From: Nocardia jinanensis
Lineage (GTDB): Bacteria; Actinomycetota; Actinomycetes; Mycobacteriales; Mycobacteriaceae
Length of the DNA stretch: 64,000 nt
Direction of reading: 5' to 3'
Assembly: GCF_014645735.1 (NCBI RefSeq)
Contig: NZ_BMMH01000005.1
Span: forward strand, 186,001-250,000
Below, piece by piece: positions 33,955 through 43,082 of the stretch; position 1 is the first letter of the stretch, and each line of letters starts with the position of its first letter. The translations under genes were made by a program, and so were the position numbers. Below the pieces are notes generated by a model. That model was not told the origin of the DNA. It worked only from the letters and a program-made list of their open reading frames with translations, and searched no databases.

Positions 33955-35121
33955 CTACCGTAGCCCCAGGCCACGGGCGACTACTCCACGCAGGACTTCA
34001 TTGGTTCCACCACGCAGCGTGAACAAGGCCTGATGCAGCCGAGCCTCCCGTAAGAGCTCGGCGATCTCGGCCGGCACCGGCAAGCCGGATTCGGCTTCGA
34101 TGTCATCGAGCAACCGGGCAACCGCATCGACCGAATCCCGTTCGAACTTCGTCCCCAGATCTTTGACGAGCGCGGCTCGATTCGTCGGCGATTCGCCGGT
34201 CTCGAGTGCACGCGCGACTCCCGCCGAGAGCTGCCGCAAGGAGATGACCCGGGCTCCCAGCTCTCCGATGGCGGCCTTCACCGCAGGTGACGGGTCGTGG
34301 GAATTCAGCCAGCGGACAACCGCCAGCAGCAACGGCATCGTGGACAGAAATCGTTCGGGACCACTGCGCTCATAGGAGAGTTCGGCGGTGACCTGAAACC
34401 ATCCGTTGCCGATCTCACCGAGCACGCCGGAGTCCGGAACGAACACATCGTTCAGCACGACCTCATTGAAATGGTGCTCACCCGACAACAATTCGATGGG
34501 ACCGATATCCACCCCGGCGGCGTCGGTCGGGACCAAGAACTGACTGAAACCCTGGTGCCGGGCCGCCGGATCGGGCGGCGCGGTCCTGGCCAGGACAACC
34601 ACCATATGCGCGTGATGGGCGCCGCTCGTCCACACCTTCGTACCGTTGACGACCCAGCCACCGTCGGTCCTGGTGGCCTTGGTCCGCACCGCGGCCAGAT
34701 CAGAGCCGGCTCCGTGCTCGCTCATCCCGATCGCCGAGTAGAACCGGCCACCCGCGATCTCGGGGAGGAGCCGGGCCTTCTGCTCTTCGGTGCCGAAACG
34801 CAACAGAGTGGGCGCGACCTGCCGGTCGGCCACCCAGTGCGCCGCGACCGGCGCCCCCTGCGCCAGCAACTCCTCGGTGACGACATACCGGTGCAGATGC
34901 TCGCTTCCACGGCCACCGTACTTCGCCGGGATCGTCAGTCCCAGCAGGCCCGCTTCACTGAGCCTGACACTGAAATCGGGATCCCAGCGCGACAACCAGG
35001 AATCCACCGCGGGCCGCCAGCCGAACCGCTCCCGATCGGCCGCGAGGAACTCGCGGGTGCGCCCGCGAACCTCCTCGAGCTCCTGCTGGTGCATACCCAG
35101 TACGGCAAACGAACCGCTCAC
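33955..35121 (-). CDS. Acyl-CoA dehydrogenase, alpha-type subunit
   Basis: 388 residues with full acyl-CoA dehydrogenase motifs: LLGLTIPAKYGGRGSE, IGMSEHGAGSDLAAVRTKAT, VNGTKVWTSGAHHAHM, and the end LRGGTNEVLRGVVARGLGL. ELSYERSGPERFLS lies where catalytic Glu residues of steroid-type dehydrogenases occur. It oxidises an acyl-CoA to the 2-enoyl-CoA with FAD. The GTG start has GGAAGGG upstream. It is first in the two-gene operon and divergent from the OB-fold/thiolase operon, across an AT-rich tract (35179-35206). Confidence 0.92.
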   Translation of the reverse strand: MSGSFAVLGMHQQELEEVRGRTREFLAADRERFGWRPAVDSWLSRWDPDFSVRLSEAGLLGLTIPAKYGGRGSEHLHRYVVTEELLAQGAPVAAHWVADRQVAPTLLRFGTEEQKARLLPEIAGGRFYSAIGMSEHGAGSDLAAVRTKATRTDGGWVVNGTKVWTSGAHHAHMVVVLARTAPPDPAARHQGFSQFLVPTDAAGVDIGPIELLSGEHHFNEVVLNDVFVPDSGVLGEIGNGWFQVTAELSYERSGPERFLSTMPLLLAVVRWLNSHDPSPAVKAAIGELGARVISLRQLSAGVARALETGESPTNRAALVKDLGTKFERDSVDAVARLLDDIEAESGLPVPAEIAELLREARLHQALFTLRGGTNEVLRGVVARGLGLR

Positions 35122-35253
35122 TTGGATCCCTTCCGGGCACTGTCGGGCCGCGATTGCGGACCGGTCGCCCAGTTGCCTCTAATCAGCTAACTATATACCC
35201 TATTTGAAGGGAGGTTGGGCCGCACTGGCACCCATCGAAAGAATGGCGAGACA

Positions 35254-36504
35254 TTGAGTGAGATCGTAGCGATCGGCACGTACCTACCGCCGTGGACCAC
35301 AGCGGGCAAACGGGTTCGCGGTCCCGACGAAGACGCCGTCACCATGGCTGTGGCCGCCGGACGCGTCGCCGATCCCGACCATCGCGCGCAGCGAGTGGTG
35401 GTGGTTTCGCGCACCATGCCACTCATCGAAGGCGGTAATGCGGCGGTGTTGCTCGCCGGCCTGTCGCTGGACGCCGGCATTCCCGTCACCGAGGTGTTGG
35501 GGGGCGGTCCCGCAGCCCTGGACCAGGTCGTGGCCGCCGCCCCGCACACCCTGATCATCGGTGCCGACGACTCCCCGACCGCCGCCGGGGCCGCCGCCGT
35601 GCTGACCGGAAGCGCCACTTCGGGCACCCGGCTGACCGCGGCCGGGGGGCAGACCCGGAGCCTGCCGGTGGTGATCCGCACCGACCAGGGCGAACGCCGT
35701 GAGTACGCCGACCCTCGATTGCAGCGGGAGGTCGGCGTCAAGGCGACCATCGCCCGTCTCGGCGTCGCCGAACAGCCCGGCCTCCGGGTGGCTGCCGTCG
35801 CCGGTGTCAAAGCCGCGCATATCGGTGGCGCCTTCGGCAAGACCCCGATCAACGATGCGAGCGATTCGGCGAGCGCCGCCATCAGGGCACTCGCGCAGGC
35901 CGTCGAGGCCGGGCAGAGCGGCCTGATCCTGGCCACCGAACAGTCGGTGGCCACCGCCGCCACACTGCATCCGGGCGATACCCCGGCGACGGTGACCCGG
36001 CACGAGGTCGTCAGCGGCGCACTTCCCGAGGCCGGCGTCGCGCCCGGCATCGGGATCCCGATCTCGCTGGCCGCCTATGCGCGCGCCTTCGAGCCGAAGA
36101 TACGCTGGGAAGCCGCTGTCTTCCCCGGTGACGACACCCCCGTGTTCCCGCCGCGGCGAAGGGTCGACGACGCCGGAAACCTCCAGTCCGACTATGTCCT
36201 GCGGCCACTTCCGCGCACGGGTGAGGTCTACACGCACACCACCGTCGCCATACCGGTGCCCGATCTGCCCAGTCCCTACACCATCGCGTTGGTGCAGCTC
36301 ACCGACAGTCCCGTACGGGTGCTGCTGAAGGTCACCGGCGCGACTGCCGGTGATGTCGAGGTCGGCCGGTCGGGTTCGGTGGTGTTGCGCCGGGTGGCGC
36401 TGCGTAGCGGTGTGCCGGACTACGGATACGCCTTCTGGCCGGACCCGGTGGCCGAGCCCACCACAGCGGTCACCGCCGATACGATCGAAGGAGCACGTCA
36501 ATGA
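35254..36504 (+). CDS. HMG-CoA-synthase-like domain fused to DUF35-type OB-fold
   Basis: About 416 residues. The start is uncertain: a TTG is used here and another in-frame TTG lies at 35215. Residues 1-270 have a degenerate thiolase/HMG-CoA-synthase fold (IVAIGTYLPPW, TLIIGADDSPTAAGAAAVLTG) with no nucleophilic Cys where one is expected. The C-terminal part (about 300-400) is an OB-fold (YTIALVQLTDSPVRVLLKVT) like the acyl-CoA-binding DUF35 proteins that accompany thiolases and aldolases. Its stop overlaps the next ATG as ATGA, so it is very likely the non-catalytic partner of the adjacent thiolase. Confidence 0.82.
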   Translation: MSEIVAIGTYLPPWTTAGKRVRGPDEDAVTMAVAAGRVADPDHRAQRVVVVSRTMPLIEGGNAAVLLAGLSLDAGIPVTEVLGGGPAALDQVVAAAPHTLIIGADDSPTAAGAAAVLTGSATSGTRLTAAGGQTRSLPVVIRTDQGERREYADPRLQREVGVKATIARLGVAEQPGLRVAAVAGVKAAHIGGAFGKTPINDASDSASAAIRALAQAVEAGQSGLILATEQSVATAATLHPGDTPATVTRHEVVSGALPEAGVAPGIGIPISLAAYARAFEPKIRWEAAVFPGDDTPVFPPRRRVDDAGNLQSDYVLRPLPRTGEVYTHTTVAIPVPDLPSPYTIALVQLTDSPVRVLLKVTGATAGDVEVGRSGSVVLRRVALRSGVPDYGYAFWPDPVAEPTTAVTADTIEGARQ

Positions 36505-37661
36505 GGAAAGTGGCGATCGTCGGCGCCGGAATGACACCGTTCGCGGAGCACTTCGACCTCGGCATCAAAGATCTCATCCCGATGGCCTATTCCGAGGCCG
36601 CGGCGCATGTGGACAAAGGGATCGGCAAAGCCGATATCGAGGCGGCGTGGTTCGGTGAGCTCTCCACCACCGACGGATTTCCGTCCGGCATCCTCGCCGA
36701 TACCCTCGACCTGACCGATATTCCGGTGACCCGCGTCGAAAATGCCTGCGCCACCGGCAACGACGCCGTCCGCAACGCCACGCTGGCCATCGCTTCCGGC
36801 CTCTACGACGTGGCGCTCGTGGTAGGTGCGGACAAGGTTCGCGAGACAGCGTCCAACACCACCTTCTGGGAATGGGCGGCGATGACCCGCGACAACGCCT
36901 GGGACTACCCCCTGGGCCTGGTGGCGCCGGCCAACTTCGCCCTGCACGTGACCAGGTATCTGCACGAATCCCCGGCCACGAAAGAACATATGGCGATGGT
37001 CGCGGTGAAGAACCACTTCCACGCGCTCAACAACCCTAAAGCGCAACTGCGGTACGAGATCTCCGTGGAACAGGCATTGGCGGCGCCCACCGTCGTCACA
37101 CCGTTCGGGCTCTACGACTGCACACCGCAGAGTGACGGCGCGGCCGCCTTGATCCTCGCCTCGGAGGACGCGGTGGACCGGTTCACCGATCGTCCGGTGT
37201 GGGTGCGTGGTGTCGGCCTCGGCATGGATCGCGTGATGCATCAGCACAAGAAGGACATGACCACCTTCCCGCCCACCGTCAAGGCCGCCAAGGCCGCCAT
37301 GTCGATGGCCGGCGTGACCCCCTCCCAGATCGATGTCGCCGAAGTCCACGATTGCTTCACCGGTGTCGAATTGATCAGTTACGAAGATCTCGGTTTCGCC
37401 GAGCGTTTCGAGGCATACAAGCTGGTCGAGGCCCGCGAACATTACGTCGGTGGCTCGATTCCGATCAACCCCAGCGGCGGGCTGAAGGCCAAAGGCCACC
37501 CCCCGGGCGCGACCGGGGTGGCGCAATGCTACGAGCTGTTCAACCAGCTGCGTGGCGAATCCGAGAATCAGGTCGACGGGGCCCGGATCGCGCTGGCCCA
37601 CAACATCGGTGGCCCCACCGCGGTATCGGCCGTGACCATCCTGTCCAGTGACCGCGGCTGA
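36501..37661 (+). CDS. SCP2/lipid-transfer-type thiolase
   Basis: 386 residues. It keeps a thiolase triad: Cys83 in ENACATGNDAV, VHDCF with His, and GGLKAKGHPPGATG with His. These SCPx-like enzymes cleave 3-oxo or branched/bulky acyl-CoA. Related Ltp2 proteins act as aldolases on steroid side chains together with a DUF35 protein, and the upstream gene encodes such an OB-fold domain. The intact Cys and GHP favour a thiolase over an aldolase here. It is translationally coupled to the upstream gene and lies 42 nt before an acyl-CoA synthetase gene. Confidence 0.9.
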   Translation: MRKVAIVGAGMTPFAEHFDLGIKDLIPMAYSEAAAHVDKGIGKADIEAAWFGELSTTDGFPSGILADTLDLTDIPVTRVENACATGNDAVRNATLAIASGLYDVALVVGADKVRETASNTTFWEWAAMTRDNAWDYPLGLVAPANFALHVTRYLHESPATKEHMAMVAVKNHFHALNNPKAQLRYEISVEQALAAPTVVTPFGLYDCTPQSDGAAALILASEDAVDRFTDRPVWVRGVGLGMDRVMHQHKKDMTTFPPTVKAAKAAMSMAGVTPSQIDVAEVHDCFTGVELISYEDLGFAERFEAYKLVEAREHYVGGSIPINPSGGLKAKGHPPGATGVAQCYELFNQLRGESENQVDGARIALAHNIGGPTAVSAVTILSSDRG

Positions 37662-37703
37662 CCCGGTCCCGCTCAGCCGAAGCGTCATTCGAGAGGTATT
37701 GCG

Positions 37704-39203
37704 TTGACAATCTCACTGCTGCTGGAAATGGCGGCATCCGCACATCCGGAACGCACCGCGGTGGTCACCGATGAGCTGAGGCTGACCGTCGACCAGCTGG
37801 CGACGGCCGCCTCGGGCGGGGCCGGTGTAATCGCCGAATCCGGGGCCGAGCACGTGGTGTACGTGGGCACCGGCGGCGTTCATCTACCCCTGCTGCTGTT
37901 CGCCTCCGCTCAGGCGGGGATTCCGTTCACCCCGTTGAATTATCGGCTCAGTTCCGAGGGCATCAACGCGCTGATCGCCCGGCTGCCGAATCCGCTCATC
38001 GTGGTCGACGCCGAGTACCGCGAGATGGTCGATATGCCCTCGGAACGTCTGCTCGACTCCGCGGATTTCCTCGACCGCGCCCGCGCTGCCGAACCGATCA
38101 CCACGTTCGTCGATCCGGACGAATCGGCGGTGGTGCTCTTCACCTCGGGCACCACATCACGGCCCAAGGCAGTCCAGCTGTCCCACAGCAATCTGACCAG
38201 CTACGTGATGCAGACGGTCGAGTTCGACAGCGCCGCGGCCGAAGACGCGGTCCTGATCTCGGTCCCGCCGTACCATATCGCCGGAGTCGGCGCCGCATTG
38301 TCGAATATCTACAGCGGACGCAAGATGGTCTACCTGCGCCGGTTCGACCCACACGAGTGGATCCGGCTGATCCAGCGGGAGAACGTCACCACGGCCACCG
38401 TGGTCCCGACGATGCTGGATCGGATCGTCACCGCCCTCGAAGCCGCACCCGCCGAACTCCCCACACTGCGCAACCTGGCCTACGGCGGCGCCAAGGTCGG
38501 CCTGCCATTGGTACGCAAAGCGCTCGAGATGCTCCCCGGCGTCGGGTTCGTCAACGCCTACGGCCTCACCGAGACGAGTTCGACCATCGCCGTGTTGACA
38601 CCGGACGACCACCGCGCGGCCCTCGCATCATCCGATCCCGTGGTCAGCGCTCGCCTGAGTTCGGTTGGTCAGCCCGTCCCCGGAATCGAAGTGGAAATCC
38701 GCGACGCCGACGGCGAAGTCGTCCCGCCGGGAGAACCCGGTGAACTGTTCGTCAGGGGCGATCAGGTGTCGGGGAAATACGAGGAGATCGGGTCGGTCCT
38801 GGACGATGCGGGCTGGTTCCCGACCAAAGATATCGCGACTCTGGACGCCGATGGTTACCTGTTCATCACCGGACGATCCGATGACACCATCATCCGCGGC
38901 GGCGAGAACATCGCGCCCGCGGAGCTGGAGGATGTGCTGATCGAGCATCCTGCGGTGCATCAGGTCGTCGTGATCGGCGTCGACGATTCGCAATGGGGCC
39001 AGAGCACCGTCGCGGTAGTCGTTCCCGAACCCGGAAGTGAACCCGACGCCGAGGACCTGCGTGCCTTCGCCCGTAAGTCGCTGCGCGGTTCCCGGACACC
39101 GGACAGGGTGGTCTTCCGCGACGAGCTGCCGACGACAGCCACCGGAAAGATACTGCGCCGTACCCTGGTCGAGGAACTCAGCCCCGTCGTGGATACCGCC
39201 TGA
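37704..39203 (+). CDS. AMP-dependent acyl-CoA synthetase (FadD-like)
   Basis: 499 residues. The P-loop is LFTSGTTSRPKAV, NAYGLTETSSTIA is motif A5, GWFPTKDIATLDADGYLFIT is the hinge area, and ATGKILRRTLVEEL carries the catalytic Lys. It activates a carboxylic acid as its CoA ester. The TTG start at 37704 has GAGAGG upstream. As the last gene of the OB-fold/thiolase operon it could supply CoA esters to the enzymes encoded beside it. A strong hairpin follows. Confidence 0.9.
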   Translation: MTISLLLEMAASAHPERTAVVTDELRLTVDQLATAASGGAGVIAESGAEHVVYVGTGGVHLPLLLFASAQAGIPFTPLNYRLSSEGINALIARLPNPLIVVDAEYREMVDMPSERLLDSADFLDRARAAEPITTFVDPDESAVVLFTSGTTSRPKAVQLSHSNLTSYVMQTVEFDSAAAEDAVLISVPPYHIAGVGAALSNIYSGRKMVYLRRFDPHEWIRLIQRENVTTATVVPTMLDRIVTALEAAPAELPTLRNLAYGGAKVGLPLVRKALEMLPGVGFVNAYGLTETSSTIAVLTPDDHRAALASSDPVVSARLSSVGQPVPGIEVEIRDADGEVVPPGEPGELFVRGDQVSGKYEEIGSVLDDAGWFPTKDIATLDADGYLFITGRSDDTIIRGGENIAPAELEDVLIEHPAVHQVVVIGVDDSQWGQSTVAVVVPEPGSEPDAEDLRAFARKSLRGSRTPDRVVFRDELPTTATGKILRRTLVEELSPVVDTA

Positions 39204-39222
39204 GCCGCGCTCTTCCGAGCAG

Positions 39223-39256
39223 GAGGGTGGCCCGCCTGCGCAGGCGGGCCACCCTC
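39223..39256 (+). terminator. Terminator hairpin
   Basis: GAGGGTGGCCCGCCTG and CAGGCGGGCCACCCTC form a perfect 16-bp stem with a 2-nt apex (in practice a 4-nt loop). It lies 20 nt after the synthetase stop. No T run, but the stem is among the strongest in the window. Confidence 0.8.
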
Positions 39257-39449
39257 GTATTCGTTACCCCATTCCGGACTCACGGGAACCGCTATCTCGG
39301 TGCGGCCGGAAGCAGCGCCGGATCGGCCGCGCCTCGCTACTTCCGCCGTATGCCGGCAGTCACCGGCGTCGCCCCGGCAGCCGCCGCAGCCGGAGACCGC
39401 CGATACAACTGACACACCATCAGATATTCGGGTGACACCGGCGAAGGCC

Positions 39450-40058
39450 TCAGTCGGCCGAGGCCTGCAGCGCGGCGCGCAGGATGAAGGCTTGCGAGGC
39501 GATCAGATCATCGAAAGGAACCCCGTCGCGGGCGAAACCATCGATTCGCGCGGCCGAACTGGTCAGCATCATCACCAATGAGCCGGCCACCCCGACGCGG
39601 TGGCCCGTGCGCACCGCGGGTGCGAGCGCGTAGGTCACCGACATCATCAGCCGTAACAACACTCTGAAGTACCGCGGATCTTCCTCCACCTCCGAGGCGA
39701 TGATCGTCTCGAGCAGCCCACGCCGGCCACGCCAGAACTCGTAGAAGAGGCCGACGAAGTCCTGGTAGTCCTGCTCGTCCACGTCTGGATCCGCCAGTTC
39801 GGATGCCGCGTGGACCACCGGGGCGAACATGTCCAGATGCCGCTGCGCCACCTCCGCGGTGGCCGCGACGACATCGGGAAAATAGGTGTAGAACGTCGCC
39901 GGGGAAACCTGTGCGGATCGGGCGATCTCTCCCACGGTGATCTCGCGATGATGAACTTCCAAACAGCGTTTCTCGACAGCGTCCAGTATCCGCCGGCGTG
40001 TTTCACGCCCTTTGCGGCCCGCGACCGTTTCCGGACCGGTACGGGCCGAGCTACCCAT
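39450..40058 (-). CDS. TetR-family transcriptional regulator
   Basis: 202 residues. The helix-turn-helix reads RRRILDAVEKRCLEVHHREI, GEIARSAQVSPATFYTYFPD and VVAATAEV. The C-terminal ligand domain (QDFVGLFYEFWRGRRGLLET) resembles those of lipid-sensing TetR proteins, with no closer identity. It is divergent from the kinase gene at 40151; the 92-bp gap holds an inverted repeat overlapping a TTGACA box, which it probably binds. Targets would be its own gene and the kinase-DUF operon. Confidence 0.9.
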   Translation of the reverse strand: MGSSARTGPETVAGRKGRETRRRILDAVEKRCLEVHHREITVGEIARSAQVSPATFYTYFPDVVAATAEVAQRHLDMFAPVVHAASELADPDVDEQDYQDFVGLFYEFWRGRRGLLETIIASEVEEDPRYFRVLLRLMMSVTYALAPAVRTGHRVGVAGSLVMMLTSSAARIDGFARDGVPFDDLIASQAFILRAALQASAD

Positions 40059-40110
40059 GGCTGCACCACAACATCATGGGTTCAGTCTGCCAGCCTGCCT
40101 CGCGCCGACA

Positions 40111-40134
40111 AAAACTTGACACCCTATCAGTTTT
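40111..40134. promoter_or_regulatory. Inverted repeat over a TTGACA box
   Basis: AAAACT (40111-40116) and AGTTTT (40129-40134) are 12 bp apart, with partial symmetry inward. TTGACA at 40116-40121 is a perfect -35 hexamer for the rightward kinase operon, so a bound TetR dimer would occlude it. The 30-nt distance to the GTG at 40151 allows a short or leaderless mRNA. Confidence 0.55.
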
Positions 40135-40150
40135 CGGTTTGTGTAGGTAG

Positions 40151-41239
40151 GTGACCGATGCACCTGCCACCTCGAATGCCGACGAAGCCGTGGTGCAGTT
40201 CGCCGCACGCACGCTGAGCCTCGACACCGTGCGCCTGCAACGCCTGCCGGGCGGCGCCTCCCGCGGATCGTTCCTGGTCCAATCGACCACAGCCGACGAT
40301 CCGGTCGCCTTCCTGCGCGTCGACGAAGGACGCGGCGGTCTGAGCAATACCTCCTTCACCCTCGCGCGAGAGAGCGCCGTGATCCGGGCCATGGCCGAAA
40401 AAGGCATACCGGTGCCGCGCATTCTCGGTGAGAACCTCGACCCGCCCGCACTACTCATGCAGTTCCTGCCCGGCCGCACCCGGCTCAACGTCGAGTTGGC
40501 CGAACAGGTCGGCCCCGCGTACATGGCCGTACTCGCCGAGATCCACCGGCTCCGGCCGAATGAGGTGCTCGCCGACGCCGCGCTCGAGGGAAACCGGGCG
40601 CTGCAAGCCGACCTGAACTGGTGGACGGACCTGGCAAACGAAAGTGCCGACGCCGCGCCCTACCTCGCTCTCGCCCTCGAGGCTCTGCGTATCTCGATAC
40701 CGGAGCCGGATACCCACGCGGTATTCCTGCACGGAGACGCCGGTGCGGGCAATTTCCTGGTCGACGACGGCCGTATCGGCGGGCTCATCGATTGGGAGAT
40801 GGCACATACCGGCGACTTCCACGAAGATCTGGCGTGGGTGTGCATGCGGATGGTTTTCACACCGTTCGGCACCGTGCGACAACGCCTCGCCGACTACGAA
40901 ACGGCCAGTGGCCGTACTGTTCTCGAGTCCAGATTGGCCTGGTACAAGGCGTTCGTGACGTGGAAGGCATTGGTCGCGGTCGACCGCACACTCCGGCAGG
41001 GAGCAGGGCAGAACAGCGAGGTCGTACAGACCTCACGACTTGTCTCGGTCGCGTATCAACCGCTACTCGCAGACCTGCTGCTGCGCCTCCTCGACGAGGC
41101 GGCCACGTCTGCCCCGGACACTGCGAGGATCGCCCGCGAGCTGAGCGCGTTCGCCGCCGAGGCCGAACGAACAGCCCAGAGCGACGAAACGGCGGTCCGG
41201 GTACTGGCACGCGCCCGAGCAGGAGGATTTCTTTCGTGA
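40151..41239 (+). CDS. APH-fold phosphotransferase (aminoglycoside/choline kinase-like)
   Basis: 362 residues. The catalytic loop is FLHGDAGAGNFLVDDGR and the metal-binding motif GGLIDWEMAHTGDF, both typical of the APH/ChoK fold; ALLMQFLPGRTRL is the hinge region. Such proteins phosphorylate small alcohols or sugars, and many lie in actinobacterial lipid clusters with unknown substrates. The GTG start lacks a spaced ribosome site, so translation may be leaderless. Its stop overlaps the next gene as GTGA. The partners in the operon are two paralogous proteins of unknown function. Confidence 0.88.
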   Translation: MTDAPATSNADEAVVQFAARTLSLDTVRLQRLPGGASRGSFLVQSTTADDPVAFLRVDEGRGGLSNTSFTLARESAVIRAMAEKGIPVPRILGENLDPPALLMQFLPGRTRLNVELAEQVGPAYMAVLAEIHRLRPNEVLADAALEGNRALQADLNWWTDLANESADAAPYLALALEALRISIPEPDTHAVFLHGDAGAGNFLVDDGRIGGLIDWEMAHTGDFHEDLAWVCMRMVFTPFGTVRQRLADYETASGRTVLESRLAWYKAFVTWKALVAVDRTLRQGAGQNSEVVQTSRLVSVAYQPLLADLLLRLLDEAATSAPDTARIARELSAFAAEAERTAQSDETAVRVLARARAGGFLS

Positions 41240-42171
41240 CCACGACACTGACCACGGCCGACGACAATTTTCACCCGCGCGGCGACGATCCGTGGTGGAC
41301 CGAGACCGTCTGGTTCGCCTGGATGGTCCCCGAACGGCAGCTACTCGGCCACTACTATCTGTCGTTCCGATCCAACCTGGGGGTGTTCGCGGGCGGTGTC
41401 ACGGTCTTCGACAACACCGCCGAACTGCCCTGGGAACTGCCGTTTCATTCGTGGGATTGGCATCAGCCGATTCCCGGCGGCCTCGATTTACGGCGGGCCG
41501 AACTCGACAACGGTATGCGGATCGTGGCGGAGGAGCCCGGGCAGCGGTATCACCTGACCTATCGGCACCGCCGTGGGCTGAACCTGGATATGCGGTACAC
41601 CGCCACCCACGAACCGTTGCTGACCGATGAGGTGCCACCGTTCAACAAAGGCCACCTGGACCAGATCGGCCGGGTGACCGGCGAGATGGTGCTGCACGGG
41701 GAAACGATCCCGATCGACTGCTTCGCGATGCGCGATCGCTCGTGGGGCCCGCGTCGCGAGGGACCCCAGCCCCGGGCCGGCTACACCTATTCGGCGCTAC
41801 CGGACGGCACGGCTTTCCTCTCGGTCAGCGTGTCCAACGATCACTCCGACGAGATCAGGACCGGATTCCTGACTCGTGACGGCATCCAGCACCGCCTGGT
41901 GGCCGGTGACCGGAAAGTCGACCGCGACCGGGACGGCCGACCGGCCACGGTACGTATCGACGCGGTCGACGAGATCGGTCGATCGATGGCGGCCGAGGGA
42001 CGGGTGATCAGCCGGCAGGTGCTGCCGGTGTACTCGTCCATGCTCTGCTGGAACAGCCTGGTGGAGTGGACCGTCGACGGACAACAGGGGTGGGGGGAAG
42101 ATCAGGACGTGTGGCATCCCCGGAAGTGGCGGCAGTTCAAAGAGTCTTCGATCGGGAGTGACATCGCATGA
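41236..42171 (+). CDS. Protein of unknown function, paralog 1
   Basis: 311 residues from a GTG that overlaps the kinase stop; AGGAGG lies about 10 nt upstream. The start HPRGDDPWWTETVWFAWMVP is shared almost exactly with the next protein, as are FHSWDWHQPIPGGLDLR, GHLDQIGRVTGEMVL, IDCFAMRDRSWGPRR and GWGEDQDVW. The composition is beta-rich with many Trp, Asp and His and no signal peptide or membrane segment. It resembles lipocalin-like or tocopherol-cyclase-like folds, which is a guess. Tandem duplication with both copies retained suggests a heterodimer or two related substrates. Confidence 0.85.
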   Translation: MTTTLTTADDNFHPRGDDPWWTETVWFAWMVPERQLLGHYYLSFRSNLGVFAGGVTVFDNTAELPWELPFHSWDWHQPIPGGLDLRRAELDNGMRIVAEEPGQRYHLTYRHRRGLNLDMRYTATHEPLLTDEVPPFNKGHLDQIGRVTGEMVLHGETIPIDCFAMRDRSWGPRREGPQPRAGYTYSALPDGTAFLSVSVSNDHSDEIRTGFLTRDGIQHRLVAGDRKVDRDRDGRPATVRIDAVDEIGRSMAAEGRVISRQVLPVYSSMLCWNSLVEWTVDGQQGWGEDQDVWHPRKWRQFKESSIGSDIA

Positions 42172-43082
42172 ACCACAGCCTGACTCCGCTCGACGATATG
42201 TTCCACCCGCCCACCGATGATCCGTGGTGGACCGAGACCGTCTGGTTCTCGTGGATCGTGCCGGAGCGAGGGCTGGTCGGGTACGTATACCCGGTCTTCC
42301 GGCCGAACGTAGGTACCCAATTCGGTGGTGTCGTGGTCTTCGGCGATCGTCCGGTGCCGCCGTGGGAGGAGCCGGTGCACGCCTTCGACTGGCATCAGCC
42401 GATCCCGCCCGGCCTGGACCTGCGCGATATGACCTTGGCAAGCGGTCTCACGATACGTGTGGAAAGCCCGGGCGAGGTGTACTCCGTCCAGTACTCGGGC
42501 CGCGATCTCGAACTCGAGCTCACCGTCCGAGCACGGGGTACAGCTCTGGTGACCCGCTCGTCCACCCCGCCGCTGGGGGCCGGGCATATCGATCAGATGT
42601 GCCACGTCACCGGCCATATGGTTCTGGATTCGCAGAAATCGGCGGTCGATTGCCTGGCCATCAGGGATCGGGCCTGGGGTTCCCGGCGCGACGGACGGCA
42701 GCCGCGGGTGAGTTATTCGTGGGGCGCCGCCTCGGCCGACGAGTATTTTCTGGCCGCCGGCGTTCACCGCGACGGTATCGACACCCTCACCACCGGATTC
42801 CTGATGCGCGACGGCCGGTGGTCGCCGGTGATCAGCGGCAGGCGCCGAACGGTGCGGGGAGCCGACGGGCAGGTCACCGAGGTCGAGATCGCCGCTGTCG
42901 ACGAGCTGGGGCGTGAACTGGCCGTCAGCGGACGAGCTACGCCCCGCCACCTCTTCGAGGGATATCCGGGCATGATCTGCTGGACAGGTCTGGTGGAGTG
43001 GAATCTCGACGGGCAGACCGCCTGGGGCGAAGACCAAGATGTCTGGTCTCCGGGGAGCTGGCGGCGGCACAGACTCGCCTGA
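42168..43082 (+). CDS. Protein of unknown function, paralog 2
   Basis: 304 residues, coupled to the preceding gene by an ATGA overlap. Shared landmarks with paralog 1 are DDPWWTETVWFSWIVPERGL, FDWHQPIPPGLDLR, GHIDQMCHVTGHMVL, VDCLAIRDRAWGSRR and AWGEDQDVW. Conservation of the DPWWTE, HQPIP, RDR-WG and EDQDVW blocks between otherwise divergent copies points to a shared active or binding site. It ends the operon; an AT-rich element and a 480-bp gap follow. Confidence 0.85.
   Translation: MNHSLTPLDDMFHPPTDDPWWTETVWFSWIVPERGLVGYVYPVFRPNVGTQFGGVVVFGDRPVPPWEEPVHAFDWHQPIPPGLDLRDMTLASGLTIRVESPGEVYSVQYSGRDLELELTVRARGTALVTRSSTPPLGAGHIDQMCHVTGHMVLDSQKSAVDCLAIRDRAWGSRRDGRQPRVSYSWGAASADEYFLAAGVHRDGIDTLTTGFLMRDGRWSPVISGRRRTVRGADGQVTEVEIAAVDELGRELAVSGRATPRHLFEGYPGMICWTGLVEWNLDGQTAWGEDQDVWSPGSWRRHRLA

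Noticed and set aside
36501..37661. Ltp2-type steroid aldolase
   Set aside because: Cys83 and the GHPPGATG motif of thiolases are intact, which favours a thiolase; the OB-fold neighbour alone is not enough for an aldolase call.
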